NCBI GenBank assembly: GCA_944386375.1
Contig: CALXAW010000027.1
Coordinates: 1-14,218 of the forward strand
DNA: 14,218 nucleotides
Direction: 5' to 3'
Source: an uncultured Clostridia bacterium
GTDB lineage: Bacteria > Bacillota > Clostridia > TANB77 > CAG-508
Shown one piece after another: positions 1 to 6,399 of this stretch; position 1 is the first letter of the stretch; each line of letters starts with the position of its first letter. Both the position numbers and the translations under genes were made by a program. The notes beneath the pieces are model-generated. The model did not search any database and was not told the DNA's origin. It was given only the letters and a program-made list of their open reading frames with translations.

Positions 1-421
1 ACTTTTCAATGTACTTTCTGCTTCTTTCTCACAGAACGCTTACATAGTATACTATGTTTTTTTCTCTTTGTCAACACCTTTTTTGATTTTTTTTATTTTA
101 TTTTTTCAAAACATTTTATAATGCTTATTTTTCAGTGTTTTTAAAGAAAAAATAAAATTAGTAATACAGTTTTATAGTATTCAAATGCTTTAATCTTTAT
201 TACTAATTTTAAAATTTATTTCATTTGCTACTATGTACTTTATATATAGTATCACACTATTAGATATTCTGTCAACATATTTTTCATTTTTTTATTGGTA
301 ATTTTATGAATTTTTTAAGTTGTACTAAATTAATACTTGAATAAATTTAAATAACTCCACATGAAAGTTATAAATAATTGTAATAAACTAGTTTTCCTAT
401 TTGCTCTATAATAAGAAAGGT
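1..421. other. Gene-free AT-rich left edge with small inverted repeats
   Basis: I find no supportable coding region, RNA gene or clear promoter here. The stretch is very AT-rich. It holds a perfect 16-bp palindrome at 42-57 (acatagta/tactatgt) followed by a T-run, and a larger inverted repeat listed separately. The palindrome plus T-run could be a terminator for a plus-strand transcript entering from the left, but its arms meet without a loop, so this is weak. Confidence 0.5.
153..211. repeat. 14-bp inverted repeat with 31-nt loop
   Basis: The arm at 153-166 (taaaattagtaata) is the exact reverse complement of 198-211. The arms contain only two G/C pairs, so the hairpin would be weak as RNA. 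It lies in gene-free DNA and has no evident partner gene. It could be a remnant of a hairpin element like the dispersed repeat further right, but the sequence similarity is too low to assign it. Confidence 0.45.
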
Positions 422-525
422 TGTGCTCCAACAATGCACATAAATTTTATTTCATAAAATTAGCACACGAATAAATATGCAATGTGTAACTTTACTAAAA
501 AATTTAATCACATTGCTTTTGTTCT
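422..525 (-). repeat. Dispersed structured repeat, diverged copy L (minus orientation)
   Basis: Read on the minus strand this matches the plan of the full copies at 1756-1921 and 4940-5104. It starts with agaacaaa at 525 and has a first hairpin with arms 509-516 and 479-486 (minus gcaatgtg/cacattgc, perfect 8 bp, 22-nt loop). A second small hairpin at 443-461 has arms aattttat/ataaaatt and loop ttc. The core then reads gtgcattgttggagc, against gtgcaacgttggagc in copy A. The first-hairpin stem differs in sequence from the other copies but stays paired, which supports a conserved fold. The 3' hairpin of the full copies is not clear here. It lies 33 bp beyond the stop of the 559-1596 gene, in the same orientation as that gene. 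Confidence 0.65.
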
Positions 526-558
526 TGTAAAACAGTCGCTATAGTCTAAAGTTGAACT

Positions 559-1596
559 TTATACCATAGAAAAATATAGCATTTCTCTGACATATTCGTG
601 TATTTTTTTAATATTTGAATTTTGTATATTCTTCTCAATTAAAAATTCTAATATTTTATTAATTTCCTCTAACTCTTTTATTTCTAATAATTCTTTTTTT
701 GTAATTCTTTTTATTTCAAATAAACGCGGTTTTATTTTATACCATAATAAATCTACTCCATAAAATTTATTATTTTCTGTATATAAATACATTACTGTTG
801 ATTTACCATATTTAAAAACTGTTCCTATTTGATATTCATTGTTATTTCTTTCTAATATTTCTTCTACATCTTTTTCTATTACTCTTTTTTTCATGTTCTT
901 TTCATTAAATATTTTTATTATTTCTTCGTCAGTAGCTATATCAAGTATTTCAAAATCGTCATTTCTATTAATTACTCTAAATTCTTTAAAGTTTGCATAA
1001 TATTTCTTTTTATTAACTTTTATTTTTTCAAGTTCTTGGTTTTGTTTATTTCTTTTTTGTATTTTAAATCCATATATATTTACATTGTCTTCTGAATATA
1101 TATAGTAAAGTGATTTGTTTTTTTGAATTACATCTCCTACTTCAATATAAATAGGTTCATTAAATCTAAGTATATCGCTATTGCCTCTATATTGATTTAT
1201 CCTTATTCTTTTTTCTATATTTTTTATGTCTATTTGACTTAATTTTATGTATGTTGATTTTATATTTCTTATATGTACTTTTTTTATATTTGTTAAATCT
1301 ATACAACTGTCTTTGCTTCTTTTGTATTTGATTCCTTTTATAATGTACTTTTGGTAATTGTTTAAATCTTTTCTATTTTTAGATGATGTATAATAGCCTA
1401 GTAAAAAATTTGGTCCTTTATCAACTATTAAATATGGCCTTACTCTATGACTTTCTTCTATTTTTTTTAATTGCTTTTTTGATAAAGGCATTTTACACCA
1501 TACCATATTTCCTTTTTGTATGGTTTCAAATATTCTTTTTTGTGTTTTATATGTTGCTATTCTTCGTTTTATGTGTGCAATTATTTTATTTATCAT
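559..1596 (-). CDS. Protein with three PemK/MazF-like SH3-type units
   Basis: This encodes 345 residues, rich in Lys, Ile and Asn. I chose ATG at 1596 because GGAGG at 1605-1609 sits 8 nt before it; the GTG at 1605 falls inside that ribosome binding site. Residues 29-70 resemble the N-terminal barrel of PemK/MazF toxins (GNMVW, then RPYLIVDKG and LLGYYTSS), followed by a D-L-x-N-I strand and a K-L-S-x-x-D-I-x-x-I-E-K-R segment as in that family. Two further units look like degenerate repeats: 154-180 (GDVI, KSLYYIYSEDN, YGF) and 258-284 (GTVF, KSTVMYLYTENN, YGV), each followed by an E-I helical segment. The length is about three times that of a simple MazF. No signal peptide or membrane segment is seen, and no antitoxin-like small gene is adjacent. 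Whether it is an RNase toxin, an immunity or regulatory protein, or only shares the fold cannot be told. The family call is moderate; coding status is fairly sure. Confidence 0.75.
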   Translation of the reverse strand: MINKIIAHIKRRIATYKTQKRIFETIQKGNMVWCKMPLSKKQLKKIEESHRVRPYLIVDKGPNFLLGYYTSSKNRKDLNNYQKYIIKGIKYKRSKDSCIDLTNIKKVHIRNIKSTYIKLSQIDIKNIEKRIRINQYRGNSDILRFNEPIYIEVGDVIQKNKSLYYIYSEDNVNIYGFKIQKRNKQNQELEKIKVNKKKYYANFKEFRVINRNDDFEILDIATDEEIIKIFNEKNMKKRVIEKDVEEILERNNNEYQIGTVFKYGKSTVMYLYTENNKFYGVDLLWYKIKPRLFEIKRITKKELLEIKELEEINKILEFLIEKNIQNSNIKKIHEYVREMLYFSMV

Positions 1597-1617
1597 TTTT
1601 ATCACCTCCCAAAAAAT

Positions 1618-1679
1618 AACGTTGGAACGTAGTGACTTTAATACTAATTAGAAAGCATAACTTTCTAATTAGTATTAAA
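1618..1679 (+). repeat. Dispersed structured repeat, 3' half-copy D with perfect 19-bp hairpin
   Basis: The core aacgttggaacgtagtgac at 1618-1636 matches aacgttggagcgaagcgac of copy A. It is followed by a perfect 19-bp hairpin (arms 1637-1655 and 1661-1679, loop cataa) in place of the imperfect 3' hairpin of copy A. The 5' half of the element is missing; the copy breaks off next to the ribosome binding site of the 559-1596 gene. If the promoter proposed at 1706-1734 is right, this hairpin lies in that gene's 5' untranslated region. Confidence 0.7.
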
Positions 1680-1705
1680 CAATTTGGTTAGTTTATTTTA
1701 TATGT

Positions 1706-1734
1706 TTAATATCACAATTCTTGTATTTCTTCAA
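1706..1734 (-). promoter_or_regulatory. Possible promoter of the PemK/MazF-like gene
   Basis: On the minus strand TTGAAG (1729-1734) and TATTAA (1706-1711) are separated by 17 bp. Each hexamer matches the sigma-A consensus at 4 of 6 positions. It is placed 110 bp before the start codon, with half-copy D between. In such AT-rich DNA chance matches are common. Confidence 0.35.
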
Positions 1735-1755
1735 TATTTATTTGTAATTTGTTTT

Positions 1756-1921
1756 ATAGAACAAATCGGAAAGCCATTTTATTAACGTCATTTAAAACTT
1801 TTTCATTGGCTTTCCGTAAATTTGTTCAAGCGCCAATTTTACGTAAGTAAAATTGTGTGCAACGTTGGAGCGAAGCGACTTTTATACTAATCCGAAAGTA
1901 TTACTTTCCTATTGTATAAAA
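1756..1921 (+). repeat. Dispersed structured repeat, full copy A
   Basis: This 166-bp element is about 91% identical to copy B by hand alignment. It has three paired regions. Hairpin 1 joins 1759-1776 to 1807-1827: an 18-bp stem interrupted by a 3-nt bulge (taa), with a 30-nt loop. Hairpin 2 at about 1834-1855 is caattttac/gtaaaattg around gtaa. The conserved core gtgcaacgttggagcgaagcgac follows. Hairpin 3 runs 1880-1921, with ttttatac pairing with gtataaaa and an imperfect inner stem. No convincing reading frame is carried. The 3' end coincides with the T-tract of the spo0A terminator on the minus strand. It looks like a non-autonomous mobile element or a structured noncoding element. Confidence 0.85.
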
Positions 1922-1979
1922 AGCTTCCAATGTCACTGATTAACATTTTTCATATTAATCAATAACTATTGGAAGCTTT
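1914..1979 (-). terminator. Intrinsic terminator downstream of spo0A
   Basis: Arms 1920-1931 (aaagcttccaat) and 1968-1979 pair perfectly over 12 bp. An inner stem (1937-1943 with 1955-1961, tgattaa/ttaatca) makes a long branched hairpin. Reading on the minus strand it is followed by TTTTTATAC, the U-tract. It ends spo0A transcription about 65 bp after the stop. The U-tract is shared with the end of repeat copy A. Confidence 0.8.
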
Positions 1980-2045
1980 ATGTTTTAATTTATTTTTTGC
2001 TCATTTTTATGTCACCGATTTTATACATTATATTTACACTATGTT

Positions 2046-2861
2046 TTATGCTGATTTTAATTCTAGTCTTAATTTGTCTGCTATCATTGCTATAAATTCT
2101 GAGTTTGTTGGCTTTCCTTTTGTTGCTGATATTGTATAACCAAATATATTTTCTACAATATCTGTTTGTCCTCGTCCCCATGCTACTTCTATTGCGTGAC
2201 GAATAGCACGTTCTACCCTACTTGGCGTGGTTTTATATTTATTTGCTATTTGTGGATATAGACTTTTTGTTATTTGGTTTATTACTTCTATATCTTGCAC
2301 AACCATCATTATTGCTTCTCTTAAATATTGGTATCCTTTTATGTGTGCCGGAACTCCTACCTCGTGTATCACATTTGTAACTAATGCTTCTAAGTTTTTT
2401 TCTCCGTCTTTGTTATTTTGTGGTACATCTATGTATTGAGTTTTTATCTCTCTTGTTATAAAACTGGTATTTTGTGTCGGCCTATAGTTTTTTAGCTCTC
2501 TTATTCTTTTTATTAATAAGTCAATGTCAAATGGCTTTACAATGTAATATTCTGCTCCTAACTCTATTGCTTTTTGTGTTATTTTGTCTTGTCCTACTGC
2601 TGATAGCATTATACATATTGGCTTTTTATCATTTTTTATTATATTTAATTTTTCTAATACTCCTATTCCATCTAGATGTGGCATTATAACATCTAATATT
2701 GCAATATCTGGTGTTGTATTTGTTATCATTTCCACAGCTTCTTCTCCATCTTTTGCTATTCCAATTACCTCCATGTCTTCTTGTTTTTCTAAGTATGATG
2801 CTAATGTGATGCTAAATTCTTGGTTGTCGTCCGCAATTAATACTGTAACTCTTTCTTTCAT
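2046..2861 (-). CDS. spo0A: Sporulation master regulator Spo0A
   Basis: This is a 271-residue response regulator that, when phosphorylated through the sporulation phosphorelay or by orphan kinases, binds 0A boxes and starts endospore formation. The receiver domain spans about residues 5-122, with acidic residues D11 and D12, phospho-acceptor D57 (ILDVIMP) and lysine K109 (VKPF). The C-terminal Spo0A effector domain begins near residue 155. It carries HIKGYQYLREAI and the DNA-recognition region TTPSRVERAIRHAIEVAW (about 211-228), which is highly diagnostic. Length is typical (about 265-275). ATG at 2861 has a strong GGAGGAG at 2867-2873. It appears monocistronic, with its own promoter and terminator. 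The usual clostridial neighbour spoIVB is not upstream; a yigZ gene is. Nothing suggests inactivation, so the host probably sporulates or recently did. Confidence 0.97.
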   Translation of the reverse strand: MKERVTVLIADDNQEFSITLASYLEKQEDMEVIGIAKDGEEAVEMITNTTPDIAILDVIMPHLDGIGVLEKLNIIKNDKKPICIMLSAVGQDKITQKAIELGAEYYIVKPFDIDLLIKRIRELKNYRPTQNTSFITREIKTQYIDVPQNNKDGEKNLEALVTNVIHEVGVPAHIKGYQYLREAIMMVVQDIEVINQITKSLYPQIANKYKTTPSRVERAIRHAIEVAWGRGQTDIVENIFGYTISATKGKPTNSEFIAMIADKLRLELKSA

Positions 2862-2878
2862 ATTTTCTCCTCCTAAAA

Positions 2879-2905
2879 TGTAATTGTAAAATTTTTACAT
2901 TTACA
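2879..2905. promoter_or_regulatory. Imperfect 12-bp palindrome in the spo0A leader
   Basis: tgtaattgtaaa (2879-2890) pairs with tttacatttaca (2894-2905) with one mismatch around a 3-nt centre. It lies between the proposed -10 box and the Shine-Dalgarno sequence of spo0A, so it could be a protein operator or a weak RNA hairpin near the ribosome binding site. It does not resemble the 0A box TGTCGAA. Confidence 0.45.
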
Positions 2906-2933
2906 TTTTATTACAGCACAATTAAAATAGCAA
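2905..2933 (-). promoter_or_regulatory. Probable sigma-A-type promoter of spo0A
   Basis: On the minus strand TTGCTA (2928-2933) and TAAAAT (2905-2910) are spaced by 17 bp. The predicted start of transcription lies about 35 bp before the start codon. I see no good sigma-H (AGGAWWW/GAAT) match in the same place. Confidence 0.5.
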
Positions 2934-3000
2934 TAGTTTTTTGAAATTTTTTCCTTTTATTTTATAAAACAGCGATTTTACTATATAAAAGTTATTTTTT

Positions 3001-3642
3001 CTACATTGAAATAGTTTTTTTATTTATGTATTTTTCACATAAAACTTTTACATTATTAATTTTTATTTCTTTTTTGTTAATATCATCAATTATTTTTTCT
3101 TTTATGTGTTTTTCTAATTCTATATTACATATAACAACATCTAAATAGGTAATATTGGTTATTTGTATATTATTTTTTTTGCAATAATATTTAAAGACTT
3201 CTAAATTATTATAATCTATTTCTATTTGCATCTCGTACCCTTTACACATATATATCTTTTCTGCGCCTTCTATGGCTTTTATTGTCGCTGACGAGTATGC
3301 TCTAACTAGACCTCCTGTACCTAGCAATATTCCTCCAAAATATCTTGTTACAATAATTAGTACATTGCATAAGCTGTATTTTCTAATTATATCTAACATT
3401 GGTGCTCCTGCTGTTCCAGATGGTTCTCCGTCATCACTTGATTTTTCTATTATTGTGTTGTCTGTTAAAATTCTATATGCTATGCAATTGTGTCTAGCAT
3501 CATGATATTTCTTTTTTGTTTCTTTTATTAAGTTTTCTGCCATTTCTTTATTTTTTACAAAAAATAAATTTGCTATAAATTGTGACTTTTTTTCTACAAT
3601 TTCTGCTGTTGTATTATTGTTTATTGTAAAAAACTCTTCCAT
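3001..3642 (-). CDS. yigZ: YigZ/IMPACT family protein
   Basis: This encodes 213 residues, normal for the YigZ branch of the IMPACT (UPF0029) family. These are conserved cytosolic proteins with an N-terminal RNase PH/EF-G domain-IV-like fold and a C-terminal ferredoxin-like domain. The exact role is unsettled, with links to translation control in eukaryotic IMPACT. The signatures are SSDDGEPSGTAGAPML (about 68-83) and VTRYFGGILLGTGGLVRAY (98-116). I chose ATG at 3642 because GGAGGA lies 5 nt before it; an in-frame ATG at 3654 has no ribosome binding site and would add four residues. It follows the flavoprotein gene after 13 nt, so the two are very probably co-transcribed and perhaps translationally coupled. 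Confidence 0.92.
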   Translation of the reverse strand: MEEFFTINNNTTAEIVEKKSQFIANLFFVKNKEMAENLIKETKKKYHDARHNCIAYRILTDNTIIEKSSDDGEPSGTAGAPMLDIIRKYSLCNVLIIVTRYFGGILLGTGGLVRAYSSATIKAIEGAEKIYMCKGYEMQIEIDYNNLEVFKYYCKKNNIQITNITYLDVVICNIELEKHIKEKIIDDINKKEIKINNVKVLCEKYINKKTISM

Positions 3643-3655
3643 ACTTTCCTCCATG

Positions 3656-4909
3656 TTAGTTTATTCCGGCTGTATATCCTGTTGAATATGCAATTTGCAA
3701 ATTAAATCCTCCTGTGTATGCATATACATCTATAATTTCACCTGCAAAATATAAATTTTTTATCTTTTTTGATTCCATAGTTTTTGGGTTTATTTCTTTT
3801 ATTTGTATTCCTCCACTTGTTATTATTGCTTCTTCGATTGGTCTAAATTGCTTTATGTATAGTTCAAAGTTTTTAAGTAAATACACCAAATTTTTTCTTT
3901 CTTTTTTTGTTATTTCATTTACTTTTTTATCTGGATTTATTTTACTTAAATATACTATTGTTTCTATCATTTTCTGAGGTAATAGTTTATTTAAACTATT
4001 TTTATATTGCCTATTTTTATTTTCGTCAAAGTCTCTTAATATTCTGTCTTCTAATTTTTCTGTAGATAGTGCAGGTTTTAAGTCTATTGTTAGTTTTATT
4101 TTCTTGGCTTCTAATAGTTTGTCTATATCTTTATAATGTGCTAAATGTGCTGTTGAACTTAATATTGTTGGACCAGATATTCCAAAATGAGTAAACATTA
4201 ATTCCCCAAAGTCTTCGTATATTGTTTTGTTTTTTTCTGTATTTATAATTTTAATTTTTATGTTTTTTAATCCTAACCCTTGCAATTGTTGACATATACT
4301 TGTTTGATATGTTTCTAAAGGTACTAATGATGGTTTTATATTTGTTATTGTATGACCTAATTCTTTTGCCATTTTATAACCATCACCTGTAGAACCTGTT
4401 AGCGGATAGCTTTTGCCTCCTGTTGCTAAAATTATTTTTTCCGCTTTTATTATATTTTCATCTTCTAATTTTACACCTTCTACACAGTTTTTTTCTTTAT
4501 TTATAATAATGTGTTTTACTTTAGTGTTTAGCATAATGTTTACTTTTAAGTCTTTTAATTTTTTTGTAAAACATTTTAAAACATCTTGCGAACTATCTGT
4601 TACAGGGAATATTCTATTTCCTCTTTCTATTTTTACTTCTAATCCTTGTTTTTTTAAAAATTCTATTATATCTAAATTAGAAAAATTTATAAAACTACTA
4701 TATAAAAACTTTCCATTGCGTGGTATGTTTTTTATAAAGTCTTCAATATTTATAGAAGATGTTATATTACATCTTCCTTTTCCTGTAATTAACAACTTTC
4801 TTCCTAAACTATTCATTTTTTCTATTAAAGTTACTTTGTTCCCTTGCTGTGCAGAAGCAATTGCTGACATCATTCCAGCAGGTCCTCCACCTATTACTAT
4901 TACTTTCAT
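3656..4909 (-). CDS. HI0933-family NAD(P)/FAD-dependent oxidoreductase
   Basis: This encodes 417 residues, the usual length for HI0933/YhiN-type flavoproteins (the family that includes BaiN). An N-terminal dinucleotide-binding fold has GGGPAG at 7-12 and acidic E30 at the end of the second strand. It is followed by the family's SLGRKLLITGKGRCNIT (34-50). The second flavin motif ILATGGKSYPLTGSTGDGY lies near residue 160. The C-terminal FAGEIIDVYAYTGGFNLQ and STGYTAG complete the FAD site. The substrate is unknown; BaiN has been tied to bile acid dehydroxylation, but that does not transfer to every member. The ribosome binding site is weak (AGAGTGG before ATG 4909). Repeat copy B begins 31 bp upstream, so its promoter must lie in or beyond that repeat. 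It forms a unit with yigZ. Confidence 0.92.
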   Translation of the reverse strand: MKVIVIGGGPAGMMSAIASAQQGNKVTLIEKMNSLGRKLLITGKGRCNITSSINIEDFIKNIPRNGKFLYSSFINFSNLDIIEFLKKQGLEVKIERGNRIFPVTDSSQDVLKCFTKKLKDLKVNIMLNTKVKHIIINKEKNCVEGVKLEDENIIKAEKIILATGGKSYPLTGSTGDGYKMAKELGHTITNIKPSLVPLETYQTSICQQLQGLGLKNIKIKIINTEKNKTIYEDFGELMFTHFGISGPTILSSTAHLAHYKDIDKLLEAKKIKLTIDLKPALSTEKLEDRILRDFDENKNRQYKNSLNKLLPQKMIETIVYLSKINPDKKVNEITKKERKNLVYLLKNFELYIKQFRPIEEAIITSGGIQIKEINPKTMESKKIKNLYFAGEIIDVYAYTGGFNLQIAYSTGYTAGIN

Positions 4910-4939
4910 ATAACCACTCTTTACTTTTAATTTTACTTA

Positions 4940-5104
4940 ATAGAACAAATCGGAAAGCCATTTTATTAACGGCATTTAAACTTTTTCGTTGGCTTTCCGT
5001 AAATTTGTTCAAGCGCCAATTTTACGCAAGTAAACTAAAGTGCAACACTGGAGCGCAGCGACTTTTATACTAATCAGAAAGTATGGCTTTCCAATTGTAT
5101 AAAA
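4940..5104 (+). repeat. Dispersed structured repeat, full copy B
   Basis: This 165-bp copy has about 15 differences from copy A. Hairpin 1 (4943-4960 with 4990-5010) is kept base for base, with the same taa bulge. Hairpin 2 is shortened to tttac/gtaaa around gcaa. The core gtgcaacactggagcgcagcgac and hairpin 3 (5063-5104) follow. The left edge is 31 bp from the start of the flavoprotein gene, and the right edge coincides with the U-tract of the rpsR terminator on the minus strand. Confidence 0.85.
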
Positions 5105-5135
5105 TCCAGTTTTTTTGGGTTAAAAACTGGATTTT
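5099..5135 (-). terminator. Intrinsic terminator of the rpsF-ssb-rpsR operon
   Basis: Arms 5101-5114 (aaaatccagttttt) and 5122-5135 pair perfectly over 14 bp with a 7-nt loop. On the minus strand the stem runs into TTTTATAC. It lies 40 bp after the rpsR stop. The T-tract belongs also to repeat copy B. Confidence 0.85.
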
Positions 5136-5174
5136 ATATTAAATGATATTATTATTTATATATTTATTTGAGCA

Positions 5175-5453
5175 TTAGTCTTTTGTTGTATATGGTAATA
5201 CAGCAATATGTCTTGCTCTTTTTATAGCAGTTGTTATATCTCTTTGATGTTTAGCACATGCTCCTGTAGTTCTTCTTGGTAATATTTTACCTTTATCATT
5301 TACAAATTTTCTTAATTGTTCTGGATTTTTATAATCTAAAACGAAGTTTTTGTCACTACAAAGTACACATACTTTTTTTCTTTGTTTTCTATATTTTGGA
5401 TTGTAATCTCCATCATAGTTTTTGTTATCTCTTTTTTGTTTTTTGTCTGCCAT
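5175..5453 (-). CDS. rpsR: 30S ribosomal protein S18
   Basis: This encodes 92 residues that bind 16S rRNA beside S6 on the platform of the small subunit. Start ATG at 5453 (MADKKQKRD) has an AGGGGG-like site 10 nt upstream; a longer upstream in-frame extension overlaps ssb and is not credible. The zinc-binding form is present, with C29-x-x-C32 and C66-x-x-H69. The conserved RRTTGACAKHQRDIT and IKRARHIAVLPYT segments close the protein. It is the last gene of the operon, 19 nt after ssb. Confidence 0.97.
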   Translation of the reverse strand: MADKKQKRDNKNYDGDYNPKYRKQRKKVCVLCSDKNFVLDYKNPEQLRKFVNDKGKILPRRTTGACAKHQRDITTAIKRARHIAVLPYTTKD

Positions 5454-5472
5454 CTTTATTCCCCCTTGTCTC

Positions 5473-5907
5473 TTAGAATGGTAGGTCATCATCTGAAGAT
5501 ATTTCAAAGTCTGAACCTGTATTAGGATTATTGCTTGGCATTGTAGTACCAAAGTTGTTTTCAAAAGAATTTGTATCATATGAATCTTTTTTGCTGTCTG
5601 CAAAATAAGCTTCTTCTGCAACTACTTCTGTTACATAATGTTTCGTTCCTTGGTCATCATCCCATGTTCTTGTTTGTATTCTTCCTATAATTCCTACTTG
5701 TTGACCTTTCTTAAAGTATTTACTACAAAATTCTCCTAATTTGCTCCATGCAACTATATTTATAAAGTCTGCTTGTCTTTCTTCTCCTTGTCTTACAAAT
5801 CTTCTGTTTACTGCTAATGCAAATGAAGCAACTAGTGTATTATTTGTTTGTGTATATCTTACTTCTGGATCTCTTGTTAATCTTCCCATTAATATTACTT
5901 TGTTCAT
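5473..5907 (-). CDS. ssb: Single-stranded DNA-binding protein
   Basis: This 144-residue SSB protects single-stranded DNA and recruits replication and repair proteins. The OB-fold covers about residues 1-105 (MNKVILMGRLTRDPEVRYT, FINIVAWSKLGEFCSKYFKKGQQVGIIGRIQTRTW). A short Asn/Ser/Asp-rich linker then leads to the acidic tip DDDLPF (139-144), the partner-binding peptide. AGGAGG precedes ATG 5907. The position between rpsF and rpsR is the classic Firmicute arrangement. Confidence 0.97.
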   Translation of the reverse strand: MNKVILMGRLTRDPEVRYTQTNNTLVASFALAVNRRFVRQGEERQADFINIVAWSKLGEFCSKYFKKGQQVGIIGRIQTRTWDDDQGTKHYVTEVVAEEAYFADSKKDSYDTNSFENNFGTTMPSNNPNTGSDFEISSDDDLPF

Positions 5908-5927
5908 TATTTTTCCTCCTTTACTTT

Positions 5928-5950
5928 AAATAAAGGCCCCTACTTTATTT
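5928..5950 (-). other. Small hairpin between rpsF and ssb
   Basis: aaataaag (5928-5935) pairs perfectly with ctttattt (5943-5950) across a G/C-rich loop (gccccta). No U-tract follows on the minus strand, so it is not a terminator. It may be an mRNA processing or stability element just before the ssb ribosome binding site. Confidence 0.4.
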
Positions 5951-5954
5951 AATT

Positions 5955-6239
5955 TTAATCTTCTTTTTTTACAACAATGAATTTTATAACTTCATCTGTA
6001 ATTCTGTATACTCTTTCTAGCTCTGCTATAAAGTTTGGATTTGCCTCAAAGTTGAATAATAAATATGTAGCTTCTTTATTTTTCTTTATTTCGTAAGCTA
6101 ATTTTTTCATTCCCATATTTTCAACTGATTCTAGCTTTCCATTTTCATTTATTAATCCTGTAAATTTTTCTTCTAAAGCTTTTAATCCAGCTTCATCTAC
6201 TTTTGGATCAACAATGACAACACTTTCGTATTTGTTCAT
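5955..6239 (-). CDS. rpsF: 30S ribosomal protein S6
   Basis: This 94-residue protein opens the operon and pairs with S18 on the 30S platform. It starts MNKYESVVIVDPKVDE and has the NMGMKKLAYEIKKNKEATYLLF region and a RVYRITDEVIKFIVVK C-terminal strand, the typical ferredoxin-like S6 fold. AGGAGGTG lies just upstream of ATG 6239. A 47-nt gap separates it from ssb. Confidence 0.97.
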   Translation of the reverse strand: MNKYESVVIVDPKVDEAGLKALEEKFTGLINENGKLESVENMGMKKLAYEIKKNKEATYLLFNFEANPNFIAELERVYRITDEVIKFIVVKKED

Positions 6240-6264
6240 TATTTTTCACCTCCTTTTGGATTTA

Positions 6265-6312
6265 TAACCCACCTTTTAATGGTGAGTAAGGATAGAAATG
6301 TTTTTCATTTCT
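6265..6312 (-). promoter_or_regulatory. Structured rpsF leader, candidate S6:S18 autoregulatory RNA
   Basis: The predicted leader of about 80 nt holds two hairpins. The upstream one pairs 6306-6312 with 6294-6300 (agaaatg/catttct, 7 bp). The second pairs cacc (6270-6273) with ggtg (6281-6284), with interrupted flanking pairs, just before the ribosome binding site. Many bacteria control this operon through S6:S18 binding to a leader hairpin that contains a CACC element. The location and CACC loop side fit, but I could not confirm the full consensus. Confidence 0.4.
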
Positions 6313-6325
6313 AAAAACAATAGTT

Positions 6326-6354
6326 ATTATACTATACTTTATTACTAAAATCAA
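6326..6354 (-). promoter_or_regulatory. Strong sigma-A promoter of rpsF-ssb-rpsR
   Basis: On the minus strand TTGATT (6349-6354) and a perfect TATAAT (6326-6331) are spaced by 17 bp, giving a start near 6319. It is the best promoter match on the minus strand of the window and fits a highly expressed ribosomal operon. Confidence 0.8.
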
Positions 6355-6399
6355 GCATTTTTGCATTTTTTCTTAGGTCCCTTACTGGAATTTACTTTT

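Noticed and set aside
1990..2181. 63-residue minus-strand frame at the end of spo0A
   Set aside because: It overlaps the highly conserved Spo0A DNA-binding domain in another frame and has no ribosome binding site.
2956..2993. Terminator after yigZ
   Set aside because: An AT-only hairpin can be drawn (CTTTTAT/ATAAAAG with an inner TAAAA/TTTTA), but no T-tract follows on the minus strand and the stem would be very weak.
3643..3654. Upstream ATG for yigZ at 3654
   Set aside because: It lies one base after the flavoprotein stop without a ribosome binding site, whereas ATG 3642 has GGAGGA at good spacing.
4413..4913. 166-residue plus-strand open frame
   Set aside because: It lies fully antisense to the flavoprotein gene, whose motifs are unmistakable, and it has no family signature.
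4809..5012. 67-residue minus-strand frame starting inside repeat copy B
   Set aside because: It overlaps the flavoprotein start in another frame, and its equivalent in copy A is not open, so the repeat does not encode a conserved peptide.
1756..5104. Repeat copies as ends of one large transposon carrying spo0A and yigZ
   Set aside because: Copies A and B are in direct orientation and flank core genes with no transposase between them; independent insertions are simpler.
5454..5621. Extended start of rpsR
   Set aside because: The extension runs inside ssb in another frame and has no ribosome binding site; S18 proteins begin near MADKK.
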